Assembly: GCA_019353055.1 (NCBI GenBank)
Contig: JABAHL010000003.1
Coordinates: forward strand, 146,301-210,300
Direction of reading: 5' to 3'
Source: Faucicola osloensis_C
GTDB taxonomy: Bacteria > Pseudomonadota > Gammaproteobacteria > Pseudomonadales > Moraxellaceae
Length of the DNA: 64,000 nucleotides
Part shown: positions 36,013-45,529 of the stretch, in pieces
How the letters are laid out: the number at the start of each line of letters is the position of its first letter
How positions within the stretch are numbered: the first letter of the stretch is position 1
Position numbers and translations under genes: made by a program
The notes under the pieces: model-generated
The model's database searches: none
What the model was told of the DNA's origin: nothing
What the model saw: the letters and a program-made list of their open reading frames with translations, nothing else

Positions 36013-36669
36013 ATGCAGCTAACTGATTTGGCACCTTGGGGTGAATCACTCAGAATCGCCGTAGAAGTCATCGGCACGATTGCTTTTGCCTTGTCAGGTA
36101 TCTTAGCAGGCGTGCGCAAACGTATGGATATGTTTGGGGTAGCGGTGCTGGGATTTTTATCGGCGTATGGGGGTGGCACGCTGCGTGATATTTTGCTAGA
36201 GCGGCGACCGTTTTTTTGGGTGTCCCAAGAGCTAATGTTATGGCTGGTGTTTGCGCTTTGTATTGTGGTGATGCTAGTCAATAGCCGCCGCCCGTTTCGT
36301 ATCACCCCTGCGGCGATTCAATTGGCAGATGCGTTAGGTTTAGGCTTGTTTGTCGCCTCTGGGGTACAAGCGTCACTGGCAAGCGGTATGCCGATGGCGG
36401 TGTCAGTCATCATGGGGATTATTACTGGGGTATTTGGCGGGGTGATGCGCGATATTGCCTGTGGTGAGATGCCCACCGCGTTTTTTGACCATCGTCCGTA
36501 TGCCATGTGTGCCTTGGTTGGCGGCTGGGTGTATGCGATTTTGGCGGTTTACAGCTCGCTTGCCGCTTGGGTGATTATGTTTATCAGTACCGTCACCACC
36601 ACAGGGCTGCGTATTGCCGCGCTGGCGTTTAATTATCATTTACCCGGTTGGAAAAAAAACGCCTCTTAG
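36013..36669 (+). CDS. TRIC-type / UPF0126 family membrane protein (YicG/YadS-like)
   Basis: A 218-residue membrane protein with two related halves of three helices each. VIGTIAFALSGILAGVRKRMDMFGVAVLGFLSAYGGGTLRDILL and LADALGLGLFVASGVQAS, with MGIITGVFGGVMRDIACGEMP, carry the GGGTLRD / GGVMRD repeats of UPF0126. The fold is that of trimeric intracellular cation channels; E. coli YadS and YicG have been implicated in glycine uptake. The start at 36013 is the first in-frame ATG and lacks a clear ribosome-binding site; a TTG at 35995 is an alternative adding six residues. Confidence 0.85.
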   Translation: MQLTDLAPWGESLRIAVEVIGTIAFALSGILAGVRKRMDMFGVAVLGFLSAYGGGTLRDILLERRPFFWVSQELMLWLVFALCIVVMLVNSRRPFRITPAAIQLADALGLGLFVASGVQASLASGMPMAVSVIMGIITGVFGGVMRDIACGEMPTAFFDHRPYAMCALVGGWVYAILAVYSSLAAWVIMFISTVTTTGLRIAALAFNYHLPGWKKNAS

Positions 36670-36733
36670 CCAATAGATTGGGTAGTTAACAGATTAGGTA
36701 GCCATCCATCAGACTTGGTAGCTAACAGATTTG

Positions 36734-37297
36734 TCAGTCATCGGATGTGGCTTGGCTGTGCCAATCCGTTAATGAATTCAAGGCTTTATCAAGCAGACGA
36801 TGCAGCTGATCCCATTCCTGACCGCTCATCTGATGAAAAAACTTTGCTTCAAGCCCGCGACCAATCGTCTCACAAGTTTGCCAAGCCTCTTCACCTGTCG
36901 CCGTCAAGCGTAGCTGCTGAATACGGTTATCTTGTTTATCTGGAATTTTTTCTATCATACCGCGCTGCTCAAGCCCTGCTAAATATTTGGATAACAGCGT
37001 TTTATCCAGTACCAATTTTACTTTAAGTTTGCTTGAGGTGATATTTGGGTAATCATGAATCAGTCTAAGTAGACGTATTTCTTTGACTCGCAGCCCGCAA
37101 GCTTTACGGTACAATGGCTCGGCGGCATTGAGCACAAGGATTTTGATGACGTCAAGCTTGTAAGTCAGATAGGCATGATGGTCAGTTGGGGTTGGGATGT
37201 CAAGCGCTGCTGCTGCCAGATAATGATGCAGCGACATCTCACTGTCGCTATCTAAGCTTGGCGTATGGGTGTTGTGAGCAATAGTCGGTGTCGGCAT
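36734..37297 (-). CDS. MarR-family transcriptional regulator
   Basis: A 187-residue winged-helix regulator. After about 50 less conserved residues, ACGLRVKEIRLLRLIHDYPNITSSKLKVKLVLDKTLLSKYLAGLEQRGMIEKIPDKQDNRIQQLRLTATGEEAW has the MarR DNA-binding wing (DxRxxxLxLT pattern, here DNRIQQLRLT). Such regulators respond to phenolic or toxic ligands and commonly repress an adjacent exporter. The MATE exporter gene is just upstream on the same strand, 278 bases away, so it is the likely target. That gap contains no confident gene. Confidence 0.8.
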   Translation of the reverse strand: MPTPTIAHNTHTPSLDSDSEMSLHHYLAAAALDIPTPTDHHAYLTYKLDVIKILVLNAAEPLYRKACGLRVKEIRLLRLIHDYPNITSSKLKVKLVLDKTLLSKYLAGLEQRGMIEKIPDKQDNRIQQLRLTATGEEAWQTCETIGRGLEAKFFHQMSGQEWDQLHRLLDKALNSLTDWHSQATSDD

Positions 37298-37575
37298 AAA
37301 GACGGCTTACTTTTGTCAGATGATTTATTCCACAGTATAGCCAAAAGCTTGCATTTCCCATACCAGTTGCTCAGCAAAATCCCGCATAGTTCGTTGATTA
37401 TAGCCCGCCTATTAAAACTTTGATTGCTTGAGTCTGATTGATTAGGCTTGATTGATGGGGTTGATAGCGGTCGCCACCATGACAAAATTTTTAACAACCC
37501 CATTTGATGGTAGCCCATCGTCGATATCCATCGTTTCGTCAATGACGAATAATTCGCTATCAAAAACAATCAAGC

Positions 37576-38952
37576 TTACACCAATCGCTCGACCGCTTTT
37601 TTCTTCCAAACAAATTGGTAGTACAAACCTTGTAAAACGCTCATCACTATAAAATTCGCCACATACGCCCACCAAATGCCCTGCAGTCCAAAATGACGAC
37701 TGAGTAAAATCGCGCTGGGAATCTCTACCAATAAGATAGTGCCGATACTGATAAACATCGGCTGCCACACCATCCCAGTCGCGCGCATCATGCCACTAAA
37801 AATCATGCCACTGCTAAAGAAAAGCAAACTCCACAACACAATATGCAATAACTGCTGCGCCAGTACAATCACGCCTTCCACCGTGATAAACATCGCCATC
37901 AAATAACGGGAAAAAAGATACGCCAAAACAATTAACCCACCCGTAATAATGAAATTGGTCATCATGGCGGTGCGAGTGACGCAGTTTAGGGCAGTCGCTT
38001 TACCTGCGCCAATCGCTTGCGAGGCATAAATTGACGCCGCTATCGCAATCGACATGGCAGGAAACTGCACATAGCTCAACACTTGGTTGACTGCGCCATA
38101 AGCTGCGGTGGCACTGGTACCAAAGCCATTGACCAGCCCAATAATCACCAAGCCAGATATCGCGCCCGTGACCATCTGAAACGCGGTAGGCAACCCCAGC
38201 CGAATCACTTTACGCGCGATGTCGGGTTGGATACGTATATATTTGAGTAATTGAGTATCAATTTGTAAGGGGTGATTTTTGGCACGGGTATAAAAAAACA
38301 AAAACAGCAATACCAATAACTGTGACAATAAAGTCGCAATCGCAGGGGCTTGGATATCTAGCTTGGGTAACCCAAACCAACCTTGAATGAGCGCAGGCGT
38401 CACCACAACTCCAATCACAATAGAAATACCCACGGCAAACAGGGGCGTCACCGAATCGCCAACCCCGCGCAATAACGAAGTATAAGCGATAAATAAAAAC
38501 AGTAGCGGACTCCCTGCCAACATCAATTTGGCATAACGGTTTGCCAAGCCTTGAATCTCAGCAGGGACACCCATCTGCACAATGATAAACTGACTGAGCA
38601 AGCTGCCCGCAATCGCAATCATTACCCCTAATATCAAAATAATTGCAAAGCTATTGCCCGTAATTCGTTTGACCAAATCCAACTCTTTGGCACCCCAAGC
38701 CTGCCCTACCAAAATCGATGAGCCTGAAGCGATACCGATGATAAATGCCATCAAAAAAAACAGCACTGGGGCAAACACCGATACGGCGGCAATCGCCTGT
38801 ACCCCTAGCATCTGCCCAACAAAAATAGTGTTAATCGTCCCTGACAGCGATTGCAAGATGTTGGTCAGGAGTAAAGGCAACAAGAAAAACAAAAACGGTC
38901 GCCATAGCGTGCCGACCGAACTAAAATCTGGAAGTTGTTGTGATTTTTTCAT
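37576..38952 (-). CDS. MATE-family efflux transporter
   Basis: A 458-residue exporter with twelve hydrophobic helices in two related halves. RPFLFFLLPLLLTNILQSLSGTINTIFVGQMLGVQAIAAVSV opens the first half, and GLPTAFQMVTGAISGLVIIGLVNGFGTSATAAYGAVNQVLSYVQFPAMSIAIAAS the second. MATE proteins expel cationic drugs or metabolites with H+ or Na+. The DNA just upstream carries a Fur-box-like array (38983-39001), which would make expression iron-responsive. The downstream MarR gene offers a second regulator. Confidence 0.88.
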   Translation of the reverse strand: MKKSQQLPDFSSVGTLWRPFLFFLLPLLLTNILQSLSGTINTIFVGQMLGVQAIAAVSVFAPVLFFLMAFIIGIASGSSILVGQAWGAKELDLVKRITGNSFAIILILGVMIAIAGSLLSQFIIVQMGVPAEIQGLANRYAKLMLAGSPLLFLFIAYTSLLRGVGDSVTPLFAVGISIVIGVVVTPALIQGWFGLPKLDIQAPAIATLLSQLLVLLFLFFYTRAKNHPLQIDTQLLKYIRIQPDIARKVIRLGLPTAFQMVTGAISGLVIIGLVNGFGTSATAAYGAVNQVLSYVQFPAMSIAIAASIYASQAIGAGKATALNCVTRTAMMTNFIITGGLIVLAYLFSRYLMAMFITVEGVIVLAQQLLHIVLWSLLFFSSGMIFSGMMRATGMVWQPMFISIGTILLVEIPSAILLSRHFGLQGIWWAYVANFIVMSVLQGLYYQFVWKKKAVERLV

Positions 38953-38982
38953 ACCGTCAAATTTGCTTAATGATAATTGCTT

Positions 38983-39001
38983 CTTAATGATAATAATGAT
39001 A
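38983..39001. promoter_or_regulatory. Fur-box-like operator upstream of the MATE gene
   Basis: CTTAATGATAATAATGATA matches the Fur consensus (GATAATGATAATCATTATC) at about 14 of 18 aligned bases. It is preceded by another aatgataat hexamer pair at 38968-38976, giving an array of GATAAT-like hexamers 31-50 bases before the MATE start. The rest of the 400-base gap to fumC shows no gene. Confidence 0.4.
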
Positions 39002-39352
39002 ACGATGGCTATTTTAATTATTTTTTTACTACCTACCCGCTCGGTAAGTTTTATACAATGTTAGATATCAAACCAAAGCGTATCGAAATGCTAAAAATCT
39101 ACCGACTATGGCAAATTTCGTTCATAGTAAACGATTGCTCAACAACATATCGCAATAAAATGTTAACTATCTTTCGTTATCACCCGTCATTTTACCCCTT
39201 ACTTTAACAAAGATAACAAACGACACATATTCTCAAACTTTTATGGTCGATAACTCTGTTAAACTTTATCCTGTGCTTTGGTGCATAGGTGGCGATAACT
39301 AGCCGCTTTGATAATGACAGAATCAAAAAATTCACTAAAAAAGAGAACAATA

Positions 39353-40768
39353 ATGACAACCGACAACCAAACCGATACCCAGCAATTTCGCAGCGAAAAA
39401 GACACCATGGGCGCCGTCAATGTCCCTATAGATGCTTACTGGGGCGCGCAAACCGAGCGTAGCCGCAATAACTTTAAAATCGGTGGCGAAACCTTACCAC
39501 AGCCGCTGATTGAAGCCATGGCACTGGTCAAAAAAGCCGCCGCCATCACCAATGCCAAATTAGGGCGTATCAGTGATGACAAACGTGACCTTATCGTGCA
39601 GGCCGCCGATGAAATCATCAACGGAGCACTGCGTGACCAATTTCCTTTGGTGGTTTGGCAGACAGGCTCTGGCACCCAGTCAAACATGAATATGAATGAA
39701 GTGATTGCCAACCGTGCCAATGAACTTGCCGGTCAAGGCAAAGGTAGTTATCAGCCGATTCATCCCAATGACGATGTCAATCATGCTCAGTCTACCAATG
39801 ACAGCTTTCCCACCGCGATTCGGGTAGCGGCGGCGCGTCAGATTGTCTATCTGCTTATCCCCGCGGTGCAAAAACTGCGTGACACCTTAACAAGCAAATC
39901 TGAGCAGTTTGCTGGCATTGTAAAAATCGGACGTACCCATCTGCAAGACGCCACCCCTTTGACGCTAGGACAAGAGTTTAGCGGCTATGTCAGTCAGTTA
40001 GATCATGCGCTCATTCGTCTAGATGCCGCGCTACAGGGTCTGTATGAACTGCCTTTAGGCGGTACTGCAGTCGGTACAGGATTAAACGCTCACCCCGATT
40101 ATGCCGAGCAGGTCGCGCAAACGCTAGCTGCGTTGACCGATGTGCCGTTTGTCACGGCGCCCAATAAATTTGAAGCGTTAGCGGCCAGAGACGCTGAGGT
40201 TTTTGCCTCAGGTGCCCTAAAAACCTTGGCAGCGAGCCTTAATAAAATTGCCAATGATGTGCGCTGGCTGGCTTCAGGTCCTAGATGTGGGATTGGTGAG
40301 CTTAAAATCCCTGAAAATGAGCCAGGCTCATCCATCATGCCAGGTAAAGTCAATCCGACCCAGTCTGAAGCCATGACGATGGTCGTCGCGCAAGTGATGG
40401 GTAACGATGTCACCATCAATATGGCGGGGGCTTCGGGTAATTTTGAACTCAATGTGTTTATGCCAGTCATCGGCTACAACCTACTACAATCGATTCGCTT
40501 ACTTGCCGATACTTGTGACAGCTTCAATGACCATTGCGCGGTAGGCATCGAGCCTGTGACAGAAAAAATTGATTATTTCCTACACAACTCATTGATGTTA
40601 GTCACCGCACTCAATCGCCATGTCGGCTATGAAAATGCAGCAAAAATTGCCAAGACTGCTTATAAAGAAAATAAAACCTTAAAACAAGTTGCCGTTGAAC
40701 TGGGTTTATTGACTGACGCCCAATTTGATGAATGGGTCAAACCTGAAGCCATGACTAGTCCAAAGTGA
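39353..40768 (+). CDS. fumC: Class II fumarate hydratase FumC
   Basis: A 471-residue iron-independent fumarase of the TCA cycle. KDTMGAVNVPIDAYWGAQTERSRNNFKIGG, WQTGSGTQSNMNMNEVIANRA, HPNDDVNHAQSTNDSFPTA, KIGRTHLQDATPLTLGQE and the superfamily signature PGSSIMPGKVNPTQSEA are present. The start at 39353 (MTTDNQ) has aagagaa upstream; a TTG at 39308 would add 15 residues. FumC-type enzymes are often raised under iron limitation or oxidative stress, which fits the Fur-like array upstream, though that array is nearer the divergent MATE gene. Confidence 0.96.
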   Translation: MTTDNQTDTQQFRSEKDTMGAVNVPIDAYWGAQTERSRNNFKIGGETLPQPLIEAMALVKKAAAITNAKLGRISDDKRDLIVQAADEIINGALRDQFPLVVWQTGSGTQSNMNMNEVIANRANELAGQGKGSYQPIHPNDDVNHAQSTNDSFPTAIRVAAARQIVYLLIPAVQKLRDTLTSKSEQFAGIVKIGRTHLQDATPLTLGQEFSGYVSQLDHALIRLDAALQGLYELPLGGTAVGTGLNAHPDYAEQVAQTLAALTDVPFVTAPNKFEALAARDAEVFASGALKTLAASLNKIANDVRWLASGPRCGIGELKIPENEPGSSIMPGKVNPTQSEAMTMVVAQVMGNDVTINMAGASGNFELNVFMPVIGYNLLQSIRLLADTCDSFNDHCAVGIEPVTEKIDYFLHNSLMLVTALNRHVGYENAAKIAKTAYKENKTLKQVAVELGLLTDAQFDEWVKPEAMTSPK

Positions 40769-40825
40769 TATAAGCGTTGATGGGGCATAATCCCATTGTT
40801 TGATAAATCAATTTTTATCAGCAAA

Positions 40826-40857
40826 TTTTTAGCCAGATGACAGCCATCTGGCTAAAA
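40826..40857. terminator. Inverted repeat between fumC and urtE, probable bidirectional terminator
   Basis: tttttagccagatg / catctggctaaaag forms a 13-14-bp stem with a 4-5 base loop between two convergent genes. The A/T ends are part of the stem, so the U-tract is partly paired. Confidence 0.6.
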
Positions 40858-40884
40858 GTTAACTCTCGCATCGTTGGCTATTTA

Positions 40885-41583
40885 CTAAATCGCCACTAGC
40901 TCCCTGATACCTTTTTCTGGCATATCACCGCCCATGCCTTGGGCAATGACTTGACCCCGTGCCATAACCGTATAATTGTCGGCAAGTTCTTCGGCAAAAT
41001 CATAAAACTGCTCGACCAAAATAATCGCCATATCGCCTTGGTCAGCCAAGCGACGAATCACCCGTCCGATATCTTTGATAATCGATGGCTGAATCCCTTC
41101 GGTCGGCTCGTCCAAAATCAGCACCCGTGGCTCAGATGCCAGCGCCCTGGCTATCGCTAATTGTTGTTGCTGACCGCCTGACAAGTCACCGCCCCGACGT
41201 TGGCTCATTTCATCGAGCACAGGAAAAATCTCGTACAAATGGCTCGGGACTTTTTTGGCTTTGCTGCCTTTAAACTTTGCCATGCCAATCAAGATATTTT
41301 CTTCTACGGTTAAGGTTGAAAAAATATCTCGCCCTTGTGGCACATAAGCCATGCCTGCGCGCACACGGTTTTCGGGCGATAATTTACTGATGTCTTTGCC
41401 ATCCAGCAAAATTTGACCCGATTTAATCGGTAAAACCCCCATCAGGCACTTTAACAGTGTTGTTTTACCCACGCCATTGCGACCGAGTACCACAGAACAC
41501 TCACCCACAGGCGCGGTCAAACTGACATCGCGCAGAATATGACTACCGCCATAATATTGATTGATTGTGTTTACTTCTAACAT
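40885..41583 (-). CDS. urtE: Urea ABC transporter ATP-binding subunit UrtE
   Basis: A 232-residue LivF-type ATPase. YYGGSHILRDVSL opens the domain. Walker A is VLGRNGVGKTTLLKCLMG, the signature is LSGGQQQQLAIARALA, and Walker B is VLILDEPTEGIQPS. The IQPSII motif distinguishes UrtE from branched-chain amino acid LivF. It pairs with UrtD to drive urea import. It is the last gene of urtABCDE and ends near a hairpin shared with fumC. Confidence 0.9.
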   Translation of the reverse strand: MLEVNTINQYYGGSHILRDVSLTAPVGECSVVLGRNGVGKTTLLKCLMGVLPIKSGQILLDGKDISKLSPENRVRAGMAYVPQGRDIFSTLTVEENILIGMAKFKGSKAKKVPSHLYEIFPVLDEMSQRRGGDLSGGQQQQLAIARALASEPRVLILDEPTEGIQPSIIKDIGRVIRRLADQGDMAIILVEQFYDFAEELADNYTVMARGQVIAQGMGGDMPEKGIRELVAI

Positions 41584-41592
41584 CGCTATCCC

Positions 41593-42411
41593 CTATCGCC
41601 CTAGATATTTTTCGATGACATCGTCGTTGGCTTGTACTTCAGCAAGCGTCCCTTCTGCCAAAATCGCCCCTTGTGCCAATACCGTCACTTGCTCACTGAT
41701 AGTGTCAATAAAGCTCATATCATGCTCAACCACCACCAAGGTATGGTCTTTTTTGAGCTCCAAACATAGCTCGGCGGTGCGTTCGGTTTCGGCATCGGTC
41801 ATGCCTGCCACTGGCTCATCGAGCAAAATCAGCTTGGGGCGCTGCATCAGTAGCATCCCAATCTCCAGCCATTGTTTTTGCCCGTGCGACAACAATCCTG
41901 CAGGTTTATTGACAAACTCACCCAAGCGAATCGTCGCTAAAGTCTGCTCAAGGGCATTTTGGGCATCTGGGTCAAGCTTGCTAAACAGGCTTTTTTTGAC
42001 CCGCTTATCTTTGGGTGCGGCAAGCAGTAGGTTCTCCATGACGGTAAAATTTTCAAACACCGTGGGTTTTTGAAATTTTCGCCCAATGCCAGCTTCGGCA
42101 ATTTGCTCGGTGGTCATGCTGGCAAGATTGTGGGTTTGTCCAAAATATACTGACCCTTCCGTGGGGCGAGTTTTACCGGTAATCACGTCCATCAGCGTGG
42201 TTTTACCCGCACCGTTAGGTCCGATAATACAACGCAGCTCGCCTTCTTTGATGTACAAGGATAAGTTGTTTAAGGCGCGAAATTTATCAAACCACACGCT
42301 GACATCTTCCATATATAGGGCAATGCCTTTGCTAAAATCCGCTTCTTGTGACTTTAGCCGTCCGTAGTTACTCTCAGCAAAGTCATTGATATTATTATCG
42401 TTTGTATTCAT
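41593..42411 (-). CDS. urtD: Urea ABC transporter ATP-binding subunit UrtD
   Basis: A 272-residue LivG-type ATPase. Walker A is IIGPNGAGKTTLMDVITGKTRP, the signature LLSHGQKQWLEIGMLL and Walker B LILLDEPVAGMTDAETE are the UrtD versions of the family motifs, and VVVEHDMSF supplies the H-loop. It is nine bases from urtE. The 126-base gap from urtC is longer than other gaps in this operon and contains a GC-rich stretch with coding-like content on the opposite strand. Confidence 0.92.
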   Translation of the reverse strand: MNTNDNNINDFAESNYGRLKSQEADFSKGIALYMEDVSVWFDKFRALNNLSLYIKEGELRCIIGPNGAGKTTLMDVITGKTRPTEGSVYFGQTHNLASMTTEQIAEAGIGRKFQKPTVFENFTVMENLLLAAPKDKRVKKSLFSKLDPDAQNALEQTLATIRLGEFVNKPAGLLSHGQKQWLEIGMLLMQRPKLILLDEPVAGMTDAETERTAELCLELKKDHTLVVVEHDMSFIDTISEQVTVLAQGAILAEGTLAEVQANDDVIEKYLGR

Positions 42412-42439
42412 AACAGACTCTTTGATGTGTTATTAATGA

Positions 42440-42541
42440 GGTGTTTATGGGCTATTAGTCATCAGGTATAATCAAACTAACTACTGGGTTGCAGGCGGTC
42501 AGCCTGACGCCGCTGCCGCCCCTGAAGCCCCTGCCGCCTAA
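42440..42541 (+). other. Ala/Pro-rich open fragment opposite the urtC-urtD gap
   Basis: The plus strand is open from after a TGA at 42437 to a TAA at 42539 and would encode NYWVAGGQPDAAAAPEAPAA at its end, with no start codon. It is GC-rich against an AT-rich background. It resembles the low-complexity C-terminal tail of an envelope protein and could be a relic of one; no family is recognised. Confidence 0.25.
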
Positions 42542-43683
42542 GATTCTTTTTTTGCTTCTATGTTGTTTGTTTCCATATTTTTTACGCTTGGCTTGACCTT
42601 TTTTTTGCCATGCGTGATGTTGTCCAATAGACCAATAATGCCTTTGGGTAAAAATAAGGTGACGACCACAAACAACCCGCCCAAAATCAATAGCCAAGCT
42701 TCGGGATATGCCACGGTAAAGTAAGTTTTCACCGCATTGACCACACCTGCGCCCAATATCGCCCCAATCAGCGTGCCGCGTCCACCTGTGGCGACCCAGA
42801 CCGCCATTTCAATCGAGTTGACAGGGTTCATCTCACTGGGGTTGATAATGCCCACTTGTGGCACATACAACGCGCCAGCAATCCCTGCGATAATCGCCGA
42901 TAACACCCACGCAGATAGCTTGTACCATAGGGTACGGTAGCCAAGGTATTGCAAACGGTTTTCGCTATCACGCACGGCACCCAATACGCGACCATACGGC
43001 TTGTGCATCAAATAACGTAAGCCAAGGTAGGCAAGCATCAGCACGAATGCTGTGGCAAAACATAGCAAGGTGCGCGTCATGGGAGCAGCGATGTCCATGC
43101 CCAAGATGGTTTTAAACCCAGTAAACCCGTTGTTACCGCCAAACCCAGTTTCGTTACGGAAAAATAGGAGTGATGCGGCAAACACCATGGCTTGGGTAAT
43201 AATCGAGAAATACACGTCTTTGATTTTTGAGCGAAAGGCAAAAAACCCAAATATAAAAGCCACCAATGCCGGCACCAGCACGACCAATATCGCCGCCCAA
43301 GCAAAGTTGTCTGTGCCTGCCCAAAACCAAGGCATTTTATCCCAGCTCAAAAACCGCATAAACTCGGGCAAGCTGTTGCCTGATGCTTGGCGCATCAGAT
43401 ACATACCCATTGCATACCCGCCAAGGGCAAAGTACAAGCCATGCCCAAGGCTCAAAATCCCCGCATAGCCCCATACCAAATCCAGTGCCAAAGCAACCAT
43501 CGCCAGACACATGATTTTGCCAATCAAAGTGACCCAATAAGCGGATAAATGCAGCGCCGAATCAGTAGGCAGCAAATGCAACCAAGGCAATACCATCAAC
43601 ACCGCAAAACAGCCCATAATTGCCAAGCGACTCACTGGTTTATCTGCAAATAATTGTAAAATACGCATTCTTTCACTCTCCAA
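42538..43683 (-). CDS. urtC: Urea ABC transporter permease UrtC
   Basis: A 381-residue LivM-type permease with about ten hydrophobic helices. LALDLVWGYAGILSLGHGLYFALGGYAMGMYLMRQ is the urea-type LivM signature, and AVRDSENRLQYLGYR with GATGGRGTLIGAILGAG-like text (VATGGRGTLIGAILGAGVVNAVKTYF) forms the ATPase-coupling region. The Lys-rich tail after LDNITHGKKK extends about 25 residues beyond the last helix. The start is three bases from the urtB stop, so the two are coupled. Confidence 0.92.
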   Translation of the reverse strand: MESERMRILQLFADKPVSRLAIMGCFAVLMVLPWLHLLPTDSALHLSAYWVTLIGKIMCLAMVALALDLVWGYAGILSLGHGLYFALGGYAMGMYLMRQASGNSLPEFMRFLSWDKMPWFWAGTDNFAWAAILVVLVPALVAFIFGFFAFRSKIKDVYFSIITQAMVFAASLLFFRNETGFGGNNGFTGFKTILGMDIAAPMTRTLLCFATAFVLMLAYLGLRYLMHKPYGRVLGAVRDSENRLQYLGYRTLWYKLSAWVLSAIIAGIAGALYVPQVGIINPSEMNPVNSIEMAVWVATGGRGTLIGAILGAGVVNAVKTYFTVAYPEAWLLILGGLFVVVTLFLPKGIIGLLDNITHGKKKVKPSVKNMETNNIEAKKES

Positions 43684-43686
43684 TGA

Positions 43687-45420
43687 TTACTCGACAAAGC
43701 GACCTTTAAGGGCAAACAGACCTTGTGGGCGTTTTTGGATAAATAGTACTACCAGCACCAACAAAATGATTTTGGCAATCACCGCACCCATGCCAATCTC
43801 AAGCACGGTGCCACTCACGCCTAAACCCAAGGCGGCCAGTACTGCCCCCCAAATTTGACCGACACCGCCGACCACCACCACCAAGAAAGCATCGATGATG
43901 TAGTTTTGCCCCAAATCAGGACCGACGTTGCCCACTTGCGCCAAAGCACAGCCTGCCAAACCTGCCAAGCCAGAGCCGAGCCCAAACGCCATCATATCGA
44001 CACGCGCCGAGCGAATACCCACCGCACGCGCCATTTGCCGGTTTTGGGTCACGGCACGTACAAACAGACCAAAACGGGTGTATTTGAGTAAAAACACCAG
44101 TAATAACAATACGATAATAGTAAAACCGATAATCGCAATACGGTTGTATGGCAACATCAAGCTTGGGGTCAAGGCGACAGCACCGCTTAGCCATGAAATA
44201 TTGGAGACTTCGACGTTTTGCGCCCCAAAAATCATGCGAACTAACTGCATCAGAATCAAACTCACCCCAAACGTGGCAAGCAAGGTTTCTAGCTGTCTGC
44301 CATATAGCGGACGTATCACCACCCGCTCAATAATCATGCCAATGACCGCACTCACCAAAAACGCCAGCGGAATCGCGGCAAGCATGTACCAATCGACATA
44401 GCCTGCCAAATGGCTTTTAAAAAAACTTTGCACCACATAGGTGGTATAGGCACCAATCATAATGAGCTCACCATGCGCCATGTTAATGACACCCAATAGA
44501 CCGTAAGTAATGGCAAGTCCCAACGCCGCCAACAACAAAATACTGGCGGTGCTAAAGCCAGAAAACACGTGTCCTGTCCACTCACTGGCTTTGATACGTG
44601 ATTTGACTTTGTCTTGGGTTGTTTGTAAGGTTTGTTTGAGCTCAGGGGAATGGCTGGTTTGTTTTGCCATCGCTTCGATATCGGCTAACACATCGGGGCT
44701 GTTACTGGACGCCAAGGTTTTTAATGCTGCAATCTGGGTCATCTCATCGCCCGATTGTAAATCCATACGCGCTTGCAGTTGCGCCAATGCTGCTTTTACC
44801 GTACTGTCTTTTTCATTGGCATAAATATCGGCAACGGTTTTTTTATCGAGCGTGGCGATATTGTCGGCTAGGATATCCACCGCTTTAAGGCGCTCGCTGG
44901 CATCGTCAGATTTGAGTTTGGCTTTGGTTTGCCCTAGGGTCAACGCCGAACGCAGCGCGTTATTGAGTGTGACTTGGTTTAGGTCGCTTGGCCAATTGCT
45001 TACCAAAGTATGCGCAGGATAGCGGTAGAGTTGGTCGGTGTTTTCTAGGGTATAGACATTGCCGGCATCATCACGGTACAGCTCGTCTTTGTTAATCAGC
45101 TCGACCAGTTTGTCATAGGATTGGCTGGTGCCTGTCCAGTTGTTGAGCATGGCTTGACGCCCCGCAAAATCGGCGGATACGAATTTTTGAATATCATCGC
45201 CGGCGCTGGCTATGGTGCTTGCGGTTACGTTGTTTGTGGTTGCGGTAGTTGGGACTGCTGTGGTTACTGTACTGGTCATCGTAGTTGCCGAACCGGTACT
45301 TGCTTGTGCATTACTCACGCTTGGCAACGCAATGCCCATCGTGGTCGCTAGCGACATGCCGAGCACAATTTTTTTACTTTTTTGCAAAAACTGCCCGAGA
45401 GAATGATTACCATTGAGCAT
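43687..45420 (-). CDS. urtB: Urea ABC transporter permease UrtB
   Basis: A 577-residue protein. A signal-peptide-like segment at about 15-40 is followed by a periplasmic helical-repeat domain (about 70-280, with DILADNIATLDKKTVADIYANEKDSTVKAALAQL) and then a LivH-type permease domain of about eight helices (from FSTASILLLAALGLAITYGLLGVINMAHGELIMIGAY). The long N-terminal extension is characteristic of UrtB and absent from LivH. It follows urtA across a 229-base gap with a hairpin terminator, so its expression is probably lower than that of urtA. Confidence 0.92.
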   Translation of the reverse strand: MLNGNHSLGQFLQKSKKIVLGMSLATTMGIALPSVSNAQASTGSATTMTSTVTTAVPTTATTNNVTASTIASAGDDIQKFVSADFAGRQAMLNNWTGTSQSYDKLVELINKDELYRDDAGNVYTLENTDQLYRYPAHTLVSNWPSDLNQVTLNNALRSALTLGQTKAKLKSDDASERLKAVDILADNIATLDKKTVADIYANEKDSTVKAALAQLQARMDLQSGDEMTQIAALKTLASSNSPDVLADIEAMAKQTSHSPELKQTLQTTQDKVKSRIKASEWTGHVFSGFSTASILLLAALGLAITYGLLGVINMAHGELIMIGAYTTYVVQSFFKSHLAGYVDWYMLAAIPLAFLVSAVIGMIIERVVIRPLYGRQLETLLATFGVSLILMQLVRMIFGAQNVEVSNISWLSGAVALTPSLMLPYNRIAIIGFTIIVLLLLVFLLKYTRFGLFVRAVTQNRQMARAVGIRSARVDMMAFGLGSGLAGLAGCALAQVGNVGPDLGQNYIIDAFLVVVVGGVGQIWGAVLAALGLGVSGTVLEIGMGAVIAKIILLVLVVLFIQKRPQGLFALKGRFVE

Positions 45421-45529
45421 GATGGTCGCTCCTTAGTTTGTAGGATTAGTCTTTATGATTAGTCCATCTGTTTGGTGGTGTGACGGATCAATGTTTAAAT
45501 CAATAAAAGGTGAAATCGTAAAATTTTGG

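Noticed and set aside
37442..37768. A 108-codon minus-strand ORF overlapping the end of the MATE gene
   Set aside because: Its N-terminal half is a shadow of the MATE coding sequence; the remainder resembles no family I know and has no separate start signal.
42455..42697. An 80-codon minus-strand ORF over the urtC 3' end
   Set aside because: A shadow of urtC in another frame; Gly/Arg-rich text arises from reading the GC-rich gap.
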